DNA of 64,000 bases from Taenia hydatigena. Lineage: Eukaryota; Platyhelminthes; Cestoda; Cyclophyllidea; Taeniidae. The translations under genes were made by a program, and so were the position numbers. Positions within the stretch are counted from its first letter, which is position 1. The number at the start of each line of letters is the position of its first letter. The stretch spans positions 246,791-310,790 of the forward strand of contig JADWOT020000008.1 in NCBI GenBank assembly GCA_036345935.2, in the 5' to 3' direction. This document shows positions 31,858 to 43,667 of the stretch, in pieces. The notes beneath the pieces were generated by a model. It saw only the letters and a list, made by a program, of their open reading frames with translations, was not told where the DNA came from and ran no database searches.

Positions 31858-32347
31858 TCATTTTTTTGTCTCTTTTAGATAAATATTCATGCTAATGCAT
31901 TTACTGCTATTGCCTTTGGTAACGCGTGGCAACAATTCGGGAATACACATCAAAAACTCACATTCGCTAGATTCGTACCAATCCTGGCGAGATGAGTCAT
32001 CGATTCCCTTCGCTGACAGTATCTGCTTGACTTGGTTGTCGACTTTCTCATTTCTAAGGGGATTTAAGTAATGCTTATGTCGTTCCCTCTTCGATATCGT
32101 CGTTAACCTCGAAGTTCTAAAGCGGAAGAGTGGGAGGTACTGCAGCTCTCCGGTTGAGACTTCTGCATAAAAAAGTACTTCTGCCAACTTGTTCATTAAT
32201 TGTTACTTTCAATGCATCGCTTTGATTGACGAGCGCCTTTATTTTACCTTGCCTGTGCAGATGCAGAACAGTGGCGACACAGGAGACAAAACGCCCAAAC
32301 CTAGCGTAAGAGCTTTCGCCAGTTTCATGTGCCATGTTCACTTCATT
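31858..32347 (-). pseudogene. Exon-like coding fragment, inverted relative of 33863-34137
   Basis: On the minus strand an acceptor (CATCTCAG) precedes NEVNMAHETGESSYARFGRF then VSCVATVLHLHRQGK, VNQSDALKVTI and AAVPPTLPL. Downstream, in another frame, the text stays coding-like to 31858 (SAKGIDDSSRQDWYESSECE and PELLPRVTKG). About 280 bp (32070-32347) is clearly related to the plus-strand copy at 33863-34137, including the AG before the exon and the protein frame, so the source was probably a coding exon. A frame change near 32190 suggests decay. The protein family is unknown to me. Confidence 0.4.
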
Positions 32348-32749
32348 CTGAGATGCGAGAGAAAGCAGAAGAGCCACAGCAGAGAAGAAGCAATCAATTG
32401 TCGCCTACATGCGTTTGTAATCACCAGGTAAGTACCTCAATATCCATATTTACTCTGGAAGCATTGTAGCGCGGTGCGCGAGACTAGGCTAAACTAGATC
32501 CGACTAGAATACAATGAATTAGAACAGAACAGAGCAGTCACCTCGGCTGGATTATAACAGGCTTGCATAAAATAGGAAAAGGAAGGTAGACAGGACTGCC
32601 TGATCTATTGTGCATGCCTCATCCTTAGAAGCGCCTCATACGTTACCATTAAAGCCGACTTCAACGCTTGAGTTTTGCCCGCCTAATAAAATCAACACAT
32701 CTCCATGCCACGCGATCTGAGGTCTTTTCTCTCTTTATCGCAAATATTA

Positions 32750-33860
32750 AGGATGGGTTGTCTTTGAAATGGGTGTAGAGGAGCTCTCCGGTCTACGTCT
32801 TCAACTTCATGCTCCACTCAAAAGCATCCTCGGTGAGGGTATCCTTTACTTCCTACCACGTTCAATAGGCTCTCCACCATTATCTCCCACCGTATGTGTT
32901 TCATTTATTTAACTTAACTAAAAAAAGGGTTGAATACTGCGTGCCATTCAGTTCATTAACTTTATTTTCCCACTTTAGTGACGCGAGAACGTCTTGCTTC
33001 CATGCACCTCTTACTCTTCTCTCATCTTCCCTTCCTCCAAATTCATCATCAATTCTCCTCTGCCTCCTCTTCCTACCTCATCGGCTGCCAGCACTCTCTT
33101 TGTAAGTTCCTCGTCATCTGGCCACAGGACTTATTCCCGATTATGACATGATTAAATAAAACAAAGATTCATAACCTAGATCAGGCTTGCACAGAGTATA
33201 CTGGATCTGATCAAATCACGCTCCACTCAATTTTGATCTTGTTTACGATTTCGTCTCTTCTCTCCCTTTTTTGTCCTACACCACACCGCCTCCCTTCCTC
33301 CACTCACCTCTTCGAGAGCGAAGGTGAACGTATCGCTTCCACTTTGCGATTTGTAAACTGGTCAAACTCACCTGCTTATATCACTGCCTAATTCTTTTCC
33401 CTTTAGTAGAGTATGTCTCTACCTGGTGTTCTACAATAACGGGTGAGAATGCAAGCTTCCAGCCCTTGATCGCCTTCTCTGTCTCCCCCATGCATCTGCA
33501 CCTATCTGTCTGCTTGCCCAAGTTTGTGTGTGTCGTTGCACACTTTCATTGCCGCCCTGTTGAGGAGTCGCCTTAATTAATGTTGCGCAAAACGGGTAGA
33601 AGCGTGTGCGTGTGTGTGTGCTTGAGTGTATGTGGGTGCGAAAAACGCACTCGTTTCATCCTCGCCTCCCAACTTATCCTTCCAGACGACCAACTAGGCA
33701 GCTCCATCCTTCAATTGTTCGTTTGTTGTTTAGCCAGCCGTTCATTTAATCTCACCTCTACCCTCCGCCAACACGATCTCACCCACACGCCTACCAAATC
33801 GCTGCACCACATTTAATCGCTTTTTCCCTCCTCTGGCTCACCCACTTCCTTTCTTTCCTC
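32750..33860 (+). other. Pyrimidine-rich tract region on the plus strand
   Basis: Long runs of C and T on the plus strand (strongest at 33000-33080, 33240-33320 and 33820-33860), flanking the exon-like copy. A GT-rich run sits at 33604-33620. This could be intronic sequence with repeated polypyrimidine tracts; no gene is supported inside it. Confidence 0.4.
33604..33620. repeat. (GT)n run
   Basis: Short imperfect GTGTGC/GTGTGT run. No associated gene. Confidence 0.8.
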
Positions 33861-33862
33861 AG

Positions 33863-34137
33863 ACTGAAGTGGACACGGCACATAAAACCGGCAAATACTC
33901 TCACGTCTGGTTGAGGCAATTCGTCTCCTGTGTCGCTACCTTTTTGTGTTGCCTATGCGGGTCTGGAACAAAGAGTCCGTCAATCAGGGCGATGCGGCAC
34001 AAGCGACAAGTAACGAATCAGATAGCAGATCTGATTTTTACGATTGCAGAAGTCGCGATCAAGGAGCTGTAGTGCCTCCTACTCTTCCTTTTTGTCATTA
34101 CGAGTCAAATAACAATATCGAAGGGAAACAACATAAG
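33863..34137 (+). pseudogene. Exon-like coding fragment, second copy of 32070-32347
   Basis: Begins right after TTTCTTTCCTCAG with TEVDTAHKTGKYSHVWLRQF then VSCVATFL. After a frameshift near 33955 it continues VNQGDAAQATSNESDSRSDF and GAVVPPTLPF. The frame conserved with the minus-strand copy at both ends shows that the ancestral sequence was translated. The frameshift makes this copy non-functional as one exon unless a small intron is present. Function unknown. Confidence 0.4.
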
Positions 34138-34204
34138 GAATAGGAACTAGGAAATCGAGATATTTTTTAATACTAGATTAAGATTTGGTAACAGGGTGTT
34201 CGCT

Positions 34205-34542
34205 TCAAGGATAACCAGCCAAGCTCTTTGACCCGTAGGCGATGCCTCCGTGGTTCATGCTAACAGTGTTCCAGATCCTCTGTTCGTCATTTACAAAGGC
34301 AGCATTTGTGGGGACTTCTTTCTTCTTCTCACCGTCCCTTCGACTACGCCAAATACGCCAAGGCTGTTTGTTTTGAGACATCTTTATTGTCTTTGACAAA
34401 GCGTTAATAGAGAGTGCATTAATAGGCAGCTGTGGGACGGCGTTTGCCGGTGTCGGAGGATTTACGTTGTGTTTCAAGACGTATCGGCCTAGCCAGATGG
34501 ATGGACGCCGGGCCATGCCAATAGCCCTGACCCCTCCGTTCG
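34205..34542 (-). CDS. Candidate terminal exon of an unrecognised minus-strand gene
   Basis: 112 codons to a TGA at 34205-34207, opening right after the acceptor AAAATTCAG (genomic 34543-34551). Codon choice is coding-like throughout. It includes ARRPSIWLGRYVLKHNVNPP, a repeat-like PINALSINALSKTIK, a basic WRIWRSRRDGEKKK patch, and ends NHGGIAYGSKSLAGYP. No membrane helix. Upstream exons should lie above 34.6 kb on the minus strand but were not found within the next 2 kb. I recognise no family. Confidence 0.4.
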
Positions 34543-34561
34543 CTGAATTTTGTTCCACCAC

Positions 34562-36458
34562 AACGCAGAAGAAAAGCCTACGAAATGAAGGTAATTAGAA
34601 TTGACATGTATGTACTCATAGTATGAGTTTCATTGGATTTATTCTTGAGATGCATCACACCTTGCGAATCAGAGTGCAGTGGAACATCGAAGTCCCGACA
34701 ATTGATTTGCAAGGTGGGAACTTTCGCAAGAGTGATTCCAATAGGGCTCTTACAATGGATCCATACACGTTAAATGCAAATTTCCTTCATCCTGAAGGCC
34801 CTCTTACAGCCTGACCATGTTTGACTGCGGATGCATCTGCGCGCTTTGGTGATTGCCGCATCTGACAAACTTAAAAAGAAAAGCAGATATTTTGAATCAG
34901 CCCTGAAAATAGAACTTGGAAAATGACTTAAATGCGCGAACTGTAAAACATCACCCACGGTAGGCTTACATACCGATTGGCAGATGACAACTGAGCATTT
35001 GTCGATGAGACCAGCTAAGAGCGCTGGTCTTGCGTTGATGCATTCTCGACCTTTTTTCTGATGAAAAACAAGGATACCCTTGAGTGCAGCTTACCCACAC
35101 TCTTGAAGCACAAGTCCTACAGACTACAAACCTGCATCAGGCCCGTCTCAAACCAACTTGAGGAGGTCTAGGCAAAGAAACGTCAATGAGAGACATAGTT
35201 GGCATTATACTTGGCTGCAACGCCACGCAATTGGTGCGGTCCGGCAGAAAATCCGATTTCAGATGTTTTCATGTTTAGGTGTATGCTGATGCAAGCTGAA
35301 AGCTAATGAAAGCCAGCTAAGACGCAATTGCCATATAAAGGAGTTGAACACTTTGGCTTTTCATTCAAACATGTGAAAGCAAAGAAGTAGGGGATGCAAT
35401 TATGCCATTGCAATGGTACAGGACCGAATATCAGCAATGCCAACTTCTGTAGAATTACGAAACCAAAGCATTAAAGTTGCTTGGAATTTACTATCTGTTC
35501 CTAATGCATACCTATCACAATAGGAATATGCAGCTTAGGTCGCTACCAATGGCAACTTGCTCAAAATTGTTTTTCCATTTTCTCCTTTCAACCGATATGA
35601 TCAACATGGGTGGAGTGTTAAGCTCGCTCTATTACCGATGCAAATGCAAGTAACAAGAAAATAAAATGCAAAATCTACGCTTTAGCAAAAAAGCTTATTT
35701 CCAATCATTACAAATCCTTCTCGACAAGTCATTATGTCAAATTACTTAGGGCCAAGGTCATAAGTTACAAGGGAGGTGCCAGATTGCGTCCGAATCCCTG
35801 AGTGAGTGATGTTCGGAACCGTCGGTAACTGACCGATTTCATTTCGTCTCCTTAAATCTTACCTTAAATTTTAGTCGATTTAAGCTTCGATTAGGCAATA
35901 TGGCACCCTACTGTGGATGATTGGGATGGTTGTTCTGCAATTTGTAATTTTATTATAGCTGAACTTAATGCAGATGTGAACACCTATTTCTTTAGGGCAA
36001 AATTACTGCAGTGATGTCTACTCACCTCATTGAGTTGAGTTGTACTCCAGCCGTGAGTTCCGTCAAACTCCGCTCACCTGGAGAATGTGAATATCGACTC
36101 GGAGGCACTGGGTTGGCTGAACGTCCTACGCCAAAATGCTGGGCCTTCTTTTAAACTCCATTTATGGATCTTCTGAATGGGTTCTATTCCGTCTTTTGAC
36201 TGGTGCAGCCTTAAAGGTGCTTGCAGTCAGAACCCTACGAGGATTTTCGTAAGCCTCTTTGCAAGGTAAATTGCCAAACTTTCAAAATGAGCATGTTTTG
36301 TTGGCCCAATGGCAATAGCACGATTGCTGTCATTATTGGCTTGTCGACGAAGCAAAAATGGATTGTATTGGTCTATGCGCATGGATAATTGGCACCTGAA
36401 AAGCAAGCAATCAATGTCATACTTTATTTGCTGGAATTTCTGGTTTTGGCTAATGACA
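34562..36458. other. Intergenic, no supported gene
   Basis: No exon, RNA or repeat recognised. Confidence 0.4.
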
Positions 36459-36570
36459 CAAAGGTGGCCGTATTGCCCTAGCTGCCCATTTCCCTCTGTC
36501 CGTTGAATATATATATTCTACCCTGGCATTCTGCCTTCATTTGCCATCGAGGGAGACTCGGGACGCTACA
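36459..36570 (+). repeat. 5' LTR of the TRIM element
   Basis: Shares GGTGGCCGTATT, CCCTAGCTG, TCTGTCCGTTGAATATAT and the CATTTGCC(A/T)TCGAGGGAG(A/T)CTCGG block with the 3' copy. It lacks about 30 bp present there after CCCTAGCTGC. Ends in CA as LTRs do. Confidence 0.65.
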
Positions 36571-36600
36571 TTGGTGGCAGCGGGAAGCGAACCCGACTCT
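36571..36600 (+). other. tRNA primer-binding site of the TRIM element
   Basis: TGGTGGCAGCGGGAAGCGA followed by ACCC starts one base after the LTR end. It would pair with a tRNA 3' end reading ...TCCCGCTGCCACCA. The matching tRNA species has to be found in the genome. Confidence 0.5.
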
Positions 36601-37091
36601 ATAGGGTTTTATCCCGACCTCTACCGCTTGTGGCATGCTTCAGCGGTGCGAAGGAAGTGCACATGCTACGGATGGGCCAAGAACGACGTCCGCCTCCGGC
36701 ATCTACCCCATTTCGGTGTTCTACAAGAAAGCTATCAACAACTGAAGCGACACTAGCTATGGACCACCTGGAAAGTTTCGTTTCGAAGATTACCCCTAAT
36801 ATACTTGCTTAAGGAGATCGGAGGCTAACGCCTCCTTACGAACATACTGATGGTCGGCGGAACCACTCATTCTAAACTTTGTTTCCAAGCCATTCGAAAC
36901 TCGAAGTGCAATGCACTGTCAAGCAAGATCACTGACGTTGGTGTCAGGCATCGCCTCAATAGCGTCGAATGTCGGCGACTGGCATGGTTAGCACTGAGTA
37001 TGTTGTGATGGCTGACGCGGGAGATGTACCGAGGGTCGCGTCGGGGGACGGCGCTCGAAAGAGGAGAGAGGCAATGCAGTGTAGGTGTAGA

Positions 37092-37233
37092 TGTAGGTGG
37101 CCGTATTACCCTAGCTGCGTAGGCTAGCCTCCAAGCCATGCCAGCAGCTTATTTCCTTCTGTCCGTTGAATATATGTGTTCCACCCTAGAATTCCGCCTT
37201 CATTTGCCTTCGAGGGAGTCTCGGAATGCTACA
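37092..37233 (+). repeat. 3' LTR of the TRIM element
   Basis: Starts TGTAGGTGGCC and ends TGCTACA, giving the TG...CA LTR ends. The longer of the two copies. Differences from the 5' copy show that the insertion is not recent. Confidence 0.65.
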
Positions 37234-38950
37234 ATCAACATGACGTGTTCGCCTTTTATATCAGATGGTTGTGATGTAATTGTATCCAAGCCACGTTATT
37301 TTGGCAAAGTTTATTCTCCAGAATTCTGCTCAGCCACATCTGGAGATAATGTAATCGGCATATTAGTGGTGAAGATTTAAGTCGACATTTAGTTTCTAAC
37401 TCTCTATCCTTGTAAGATGTTATATATTAGTACCTTACCAAAAAGCGAACAATGTGTTTGACGCTTTGTTTGGTTATATTACGTTGCTAATCTGCACTGA
37501 ACTTTTTAGTTGCTAGCATGACCTAGAGGCCACTCCACTCAACGAAGGTACAATAACCACATAAGTGATCGCGGTTGAGTCTAAGGGCTAGACAAAAACA
37601 GAAGTGCAAATTTTATGCTTTATTAGTACCCAGTACCCTTTTCGTGTATTTAGCGGCACATATGAAAGTCTGGACTTTTGTCTGGTCGTGGTTGTGCATG
37701 AGTTGCCATTTCCCCTGATGAATGCAGGTATGTGAGTATCTACTGTTAAAATTTTCGATGCATTTCGTGCATACACACAATCAAGCTTGTATAGTGGCTC
37801 GAAAGTGTGGCTAGTGCCTTTCGTGGCTTGTTGAATCCATGGTTTGTGTAATCCTGGTGATGAAATACTCGGATTCTGTTTGGTCAGTTAGTTAAGTGTT
37901 GGTGCAGACTGCGTCTATTTGCCTTGAGCACTTTCTACATTTGGGCGGTGTCAGTTAATCATGGCTGTTTGAAGTCTTTTTCAAGTCTTGATGAAAGCTG
38001 GAGGGTCGGATTTTTTATACTGGCTACCAGTTTTCTATTTGTTGGCAAGAAATCGCATATCGAGTTAATGGTTTCGTTATTTTAGTGCTGTCGAAGTATT
38101 CTCCAGCACAACGCTGAGCTCAAAACTGTGAATTTTAGTCATTGCAGTGGTCGAACGTGAGGATCCACTTATCAGATGGCGCTTCGTAGGACCTTCTTTC
38201 CAGTGTTTCAGTCGATGAATGCATTCCCGGTTTTAATGACAGGTGAAAATGAAAAATTGCATGCTGACTTTGGTGAGGAAAGAAAGAATTCCGACTCTTG
38301 TGAAGATGGCGGACCGGTTTTGGTGCAGCGTGCCCATCTTTACATCGAGTGGTGACATACTGCCAAAAACCGTCTCAGCATAGATGTGAGAAAAGATGCG
38401 AAATAATTTGGACTCGAAAATGCCAAAATAACGAATCTGTGCTTTATTTCCTTATCGTAACGTCAAATGAGTTTTTTATGTGGGCATTTGATTTCTCCCT
38501 GAAAAAAACATGCTTTTACAAGCAGCCAGCCAATGCCATAACAAAAGTAGCTACGTTTGTCGGGAGGCTGGAAGGACATAATTTCTTCGTTTCCTTGGCA
38601 GGGTAAATGCCTCCTCTGAGCGATGCAGTCATTTGTGCGTCAAAAGAGTTGGCGCTCTTCATCCATGAATTTTGCCGTCCATGAGGCGGAGAACTGTAGT
38701 CCCACGATATCGAGTATGTGCGTGAATACGAGCGCCCAAAGGTCGCGACTTCGGTGCGACCCCGGGTGTCACGAAATTGATTCCTTGGTCGTAGTTTCAG
38801 CTGAGGTTTTGGTGATTTTGCCGCCTTGTGGGAGCTGCGGTAAGCGTTCGCCCTCCGCTTGCCAAAGTTACATATGTTTGATGGGTTGATTATCACAAAT
38901 AGGCCTAATGCCCATTCTCGAACGTGTTTTCCTTTTTCGTTACATTTGAC
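37234..38950. other. Intergenic, no supported gene
   Basis: The minus-strand frame at 38516-38896 (126 codons, basic, Ser-rich) and its neighbours in other frames are somewhat GC-rich, and an acceptor-like CGCAG precedes it. I could not assign a family or choose a frame. Confidence 0.35.
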
Positions 38951-39651
38951 TTACTAATCTCCACTTCACCGTCATCCTCACTTCCCTTACAGACAAGGAG
39001 TGCGATGCGGCAAAGGCAGTGATCGACACCTGGCCATTGAACCAACAGGTCTATACCACCTTGCACGTCTTACTGCGGTATCATCATTAGGACTGTCAAC
39101 TCGGGATCGCTATCAATCTCCTCCACATCTCCGTCTCCCTATGTCGCATTGTTGGAATTAGCGCTCACGCAGGTGCCGTCTCTAGTATGGATGCACACAC
39201 TCATCTCGTCTTTGGCCTCGTCTTTCCCACTGTCTCTTTGACCAAATTCCTCATTCACTTGACGACTCTTGCTCACCAACTCTACTTCGTTTTGATGGCG
39301 TGGATCTATGATGGCAATGAAAAGTGGCAGGTCAATGCTGCTACCGATTCGCTGATGACCCTTATTGCTCATGAAATCGAGGGCACCAATGTTGATGGTT
39401 TTGCTGTCCCCACTGCTTCCTCGGTGCCTTTCGGTGCGGCTATGAATTTGGTGACGGGGTCCGCCGGTATGGTATCGGGAGTCCAGACACTTGTGGTGGT
39501 GGAGATAAGTGTGATTTCTGGGGACGGTGAGATTTCGAGTCCAGTTGGTCCATTTTCTCGTTGTGTTGAAGAAGAGGAAGGGAAGGGGTTTCGAAACGCC
39601 TGCTTTGCTCGAACTGCAAGTCTTCTCCTTCCTATTACAAATGTTGATTAA
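38951..39651 (+). pseudogene. Hydrophobic reading frame interrupted by one TAG, unknown family
   Basis: One plus-strand frame stays open from 38951 to 39651 except for a TAG at 39088-39090. Before it: NLHFTVILTSLTDKECDAAK and VIDTWPLNQQVYTTLHVLLR. After it: GIAINLLHISVSLCRIVGIS, LVFGLVFPTVSLTKFLIHLT with LAHQLYFVLMAW, which would make two or three membrane segments, then a soluble Gly/Val-rich tail. The CTTACAG before ACAAGGAG at 38993 could be an acceptor and GCG|GTATCA at 39078 a donor, which would avoid the TAG, but no in-phase next exon was found. Best read as a decayed or misassembled membrane-protein gene. A chance frame remains possible. Confidence 0.3.
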
Positions 39652-42600
39652 ATTAAACTTGACCTTTATCTGGCCAAAATACTTTTTCTCCTTTTTAAAG
39701 CTTGCTGAATTGCATTGAAGACTGTCCTTATTAGGGTGTTACTTGTTTGTGGCTTTCTACTTTCATTGTTAATGCCATACGTCCTGTATCCAGTACGGTG
39801 CTAAAATTGCAAAGCATTGAGACTGCTGCCTGACCGTTAAATATGGGCGATTGTAGTCTGCAATGAACTTGTGTTGAGACCACTCAGCTATATGACCCGC
39901 ATTGTATGGAATCACCGGTTCTAGACTAATCATTTCAAGTGCTGTTAGTTCCGATTTTGTGTCGTGATCACTAATCAGAATGTTTCCAGAAATTCCGAAC
40001 TGCAGTTTGTTCACGGCGTGCAACCTATCCTTCGTCGTTGTCAAGTGTCTAGCGTGTTCGAATAGCTAAATTCCAATAATGCTTCTTAAGGTTATTACTT
40101 GAACTTTTATCCCTACCGAGTCACGAGAAACTCGATAGCATGCATCCGTTTCGATGCGGTTCCTCTTGCTGTTCTTGCAGCGATTTCCGTACTCATTGGC
40201 TAAAACCAACTGAGTTGTGAGTTGGTCCGAAGGCTGAAGCGAAAGCCAGCTTGTTGTCTAGTTTTAGCATGGTATTCGGTGAATGAGCGTCTGGTGGTAG
40301 TAAAACGTATCTCTTCTTACCAAATGATTTGATGAGTTTGATTTTGGTGACTTCAAGGCAGTTAAAGGGCAGTACACTTAAGTGGACCCTTAGTACTAAA
40401 TAGAATAAAACTGCAAATCTTTTGTCTGGACTTACTCTAGATCAACGCGTTAATAGCAGTAAACAGCGATGTGGGACGTGAGTGATAGTGCAACAATTGA
40501 GTTACCTCCTCCTCAACACTTAAGCAGATGTGATGGACGGTGACCGCATGACTGCTACCTGGCACCTTGTAGAGTGCATTAATGGGTAAGAATTGTAATC
40601 ATTTTTGACGCGCAGCCAAATGGCAATCCATTTTGAGTTATCACCTCGCATTGAATTGTTACAGATAATTTTATACCGTAAGTGGCGAAATAGATATGTC
40701 CAATCTCTGTATTCTTATTGAAGGCTGCGCTTTAGATGGTATTTTATCACCTACAGCAATCACAAGTTCTGCTTATCAAATGTGTTCACTTCGGAAATAA
40801 ATCAACATACTGTCTGTCAAGTCACGATAATGCGACAACAATGGAATTGGTGTGGTTTGTGCTAGCGGGCTGTGTTCCTTGCAATAGATATACATGTGCA
40901 ACTATAGAGGATAAATGGACATTGGTGACTGATATTCAGTTTGGTCGCGAGTGGATGGCAAACACGTTCTAGACGCAAACGCATTCCTTAATAAATTGCG
41001 CTGCTGGGTCGCACCTACCACAAAAGATGCCTCCGTGTGTCTGTGCATGGAATAGTGGAATGATGAGATTCACAGATGTTGACAAATGCGTCCCTTTCTA
41101 TGAGCCACTGCTGGTGTAAAAATTGCATGCATTTAATATATTCCTTAGAACCGGATATACGGCTTTCTTGTCTGAGCGCTCTAATGCCTAAAAATTGTTT
41201 TTTTTACTGACCATTTTTATGTTCGTGCAATCAATTAACTGTTCGGGTGACAGAAGATGATGAAAAATGTCCACCACGATTTCTTTTCCTTATCTGTTTG
41301 TGCCTAAACAACTTATCTAAGGAACTAAATTTGAACTACACTTGCCTTCCTAAGCACATTGCTGCACAATTCGTAAATTACACCTCAACTGCGATCTGTT
41401 AACATTGCTAATGCTGAATTAATGTTCCTAATTGCCCAGCCGTATATCTGAGCAAATCTGTATAGCTTCTTGGACGAATCTACTTAGCTAAACTTTTCCT
41501 AAGCACTATACCCTCTGATGCGTTGTGATCTTATGTGCTGAAAAATGCTGAGGTAATGTAACGATAAGGCGGTATAATAAATCATTTGCTGCTAGATAGT
41601 CCCTAACACATAAGGAACGATCGCAACCGTAGCCTGCTTGTGTAATGAAGTGTTGTTGCACTGAAATGCATGGGCTATATTGTCAGTCCAATAAGACTTC
41701 CGAAGAAATGCTGTACGCATCACGATTATGACTGCATACTCCATCTGGTGAGTTCTTTACAATTCTGTAGGGGTATTCACTGGTTAGATATTAAATGTTG
41801 CAGTCACACTCAACGGAGAGCAGATAAGCTGAATGAGATCAAGTGTTTTTCTAAGTTTCTTTAGGGCCCTGGTGACTCCAACACCTCTTCACTGGCTGTC
41901 ATTTTGAGTTGACGACCTAAAAGATTTCAGTAGCTGCCCTAATACGATGAAACGGGGGCAGTAGCTTGTAAAATGTGCAAGAATAAAGCACAGTCCGAAG
42001 TTCACTTTGTACCAGCAAAGAGAGAACGGAAATGGCCAAAGCGCTCACGCTTTCAAAAGCAGTGATGCGTTTCTTTCCTTTGCTTCCAAATTGGCTTGAA
42101 TAGTCTGGAAAACCAGTGCGAATTCCAGACTAAGGCTCAGCACGGTATTCAAAGTGGCTCACTTATATGGAACGCAGTGAGAACCACAAAGGCTTTCGTG
42201 GTACAAATACAGCCTTTTGAACAAGTAGAGCAAAGACTATATAATATTTCTTGGTCAAAAGCGTCCATTTTCTAAACTGCGAATAATAAGTTTTGTGGTT
42301 TTGGGGCAAACAATCACTATTTTCGGCGAAGGAAGGAACTGGCGCCAGATGGGCAAATGCAATTAAATGCACAAAAAGGGAGCGATTGAATTATTAGCAT
42401 GTCCAGCGAGAGCCTCCAATCAGCGACATCCACTTAAGTTAGGACGACGCCTAACTTAATGAACTACCTCTCTACCGCCGGTTTCCTTCCTTCTCCCCAT
42501 TCCTCTTCACTCCCTTTACCACTACCTAATTCCCACGACTTTACCTTCTCATTTACTCCCTGACTTACTTTTGTCACTAATCCCTCTCCTCCAATCAGGC

Positions 42601-42720
42601 ATTATGCTTTGCCGCGGTACGATATGGAATAACTTATATGGTAGTTAATGTATGACTGGATAAAGTGGCGCATTTGACATGCCTTTACTGCTGGTCACTT
42701 ATGCTACATTAGAATAGCTG
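39652..42720. other. Intergenic, no supported gene
   Basis: Outside the inverted repeat as far as this window can show. Contains the 41470-41600 repeat copy listed separately; otherwise nothing supported. Confidence 0.4.
41470..41600 (+). repeat. Dispersed repeat, diverged copy
   Basis: Related (about three quarters identical by eye) to the sequence at 61595-61725 and, inverted, to 44996-45126. Shared words include TTAGCTAA, CTCTGATG, ATGTGCTGAAAA, TGCTG and ATAAATCATTTG, in the same order. Older than the inverted repeat, whose arms each carry one copy. Confidence 0.6.
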
Positions 42721-43442
42721 CGCAAATCTGATGGTTGGTGGGCCGGTTGCAGTGACTGATAGATGGTTGAAGAGAGAAGAGCAGGCATCATTTCATTAAT
42801 ATAAAAATTTGGCGTTTCCAATCTTTTGTAGCTCACTCATCTCAGCGGCAACCACATCTGCCCGCCATTTGCAGAAAGTGAAGTCAAATGCGCATCGCTT
42901 AAAGGCTACTAATTAAAAAGATAGAAATGACAGGGCCCAGTTGCGATTTGAGGATAAAATTGAACGAGCAATCATTCACACATATCCATAGGCAGATAAA
43001 AGTTGATAAACAGATGAGAATACTAAAGCATAGGCCATTGGATGAAAAGGAAGATAAATCAAACGATTAATTGTTCGTGCGAATTCGCAAAATTTATTCT
43101 CAGCGCTAAATGAGCTCCAGGCTTTTCCATGACTTTTACTTCATCTAATGCTGCTCAGCTCGTCACCAGGCCGCAAGAGCAGTCCTTTTTTAGGCACTGC
43201 TTTAATCGCAATTTCGTACAATCAGCTCATTTCTCATCCCCTGCATCGCATCGGTTCGTGCTGTGTTTAGTCGCGCAGCTTAGGATTATGTTACTGTTAC
43301 ATTTGTTAATGATGGTCAAATCACCAGTGACTCTAGTAGCAGTGGTAAATTATGTAGTATTGATGGCTTTAAGGGCATTGCCTAGAGTAGCATAAATGCA
43401 TTCTCGCCGATGCTTTGCAAGATGCAGCTGTATGGGTTCCAT

Positions 43443-43667
43443 TTACAAGTGCATGGACAACTTATTCCATGTTGCATTGTCGAATTCAAAGTGTAATGCT
43501 GATGCTACTAAAATGATGCTTAGCAAGCTCAGACAAGATGCATTTTTTAAGGTTAGTATGGAGAAACGAAGGAGAACATCAAGTACTGGAGTCAAGACAC
43601 TCAAAGCATAAGTAGTACGCGTAATTAGCAGATCGTTGTCGCCTTTCATTCTGAAAGTGTTGCTCAA
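43443..43667 (-). pseudogene. SLC22-like fragment, region of last membrane helices (left arm)
   Basis: Minus-strand frame with LSVLTPVLDVLL and CLSLLSIILVASALHFEF, which could stand for the SxIxP helix and the final helix plus the LFFPES-like end of organic cation transporters. Similarity is weak alone; the argument is its order after the two upstream fragments. No good splice borders were identified. Confidence 0.2.

Larger units (their letters stand above)
36459..37233 (+). mobile_element. TRIM-type miniature LTR retrotransposon
   Basis: Two related direct repeats of 112 and 142 bp flank 521 bp with no coding capacity. The 5' repeat ends GGGACGCTACA and is followed at once by TTGGTGGCAGCGGGAAGCGA, which has the form of a tRNA primer-binding site: TGG plus complement of an acceptor stem, running on to a GAACCC that would pair with the T-arm. 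The 3' repeat ends GGAATGCTACA. A purine-rich GAAAGAGGAGAGAGG just before the 3' repeat is a fair polypurine tract. Terminal-repeat retrotransposons in miniature (Ta-TRIM) are described from taeniid tapeworms, which suits this organism. Such elements lack proteins and must be moved by an autonomous LTR element. No clear target-site duplication was found, and the 5' border is approximate. Confidence 0.7.

Noticed and set aside
36840..36900. CTGATGG...GAAAC-like words in the TRIM interior suggesting a hammerhead ribozyme
   Set aside because: The conserved CUGANGA core is not intact and no three-stem folding could be drawn.
38620..38900. Minus-strand sequence with a possible small membrane-protein exon
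   Set aside because: Different frames gave competing weak impressions, none matching a family well enough.
36880..43520. Similarity of the TRIM interior (near 36895) and 43470-43495, both translating to SALHFEF on the minus strand
   Set aside because: Only about 25 bp, with a gap. The 43.4 kb segment fits the transporter order better, so I treat it as coincidence.
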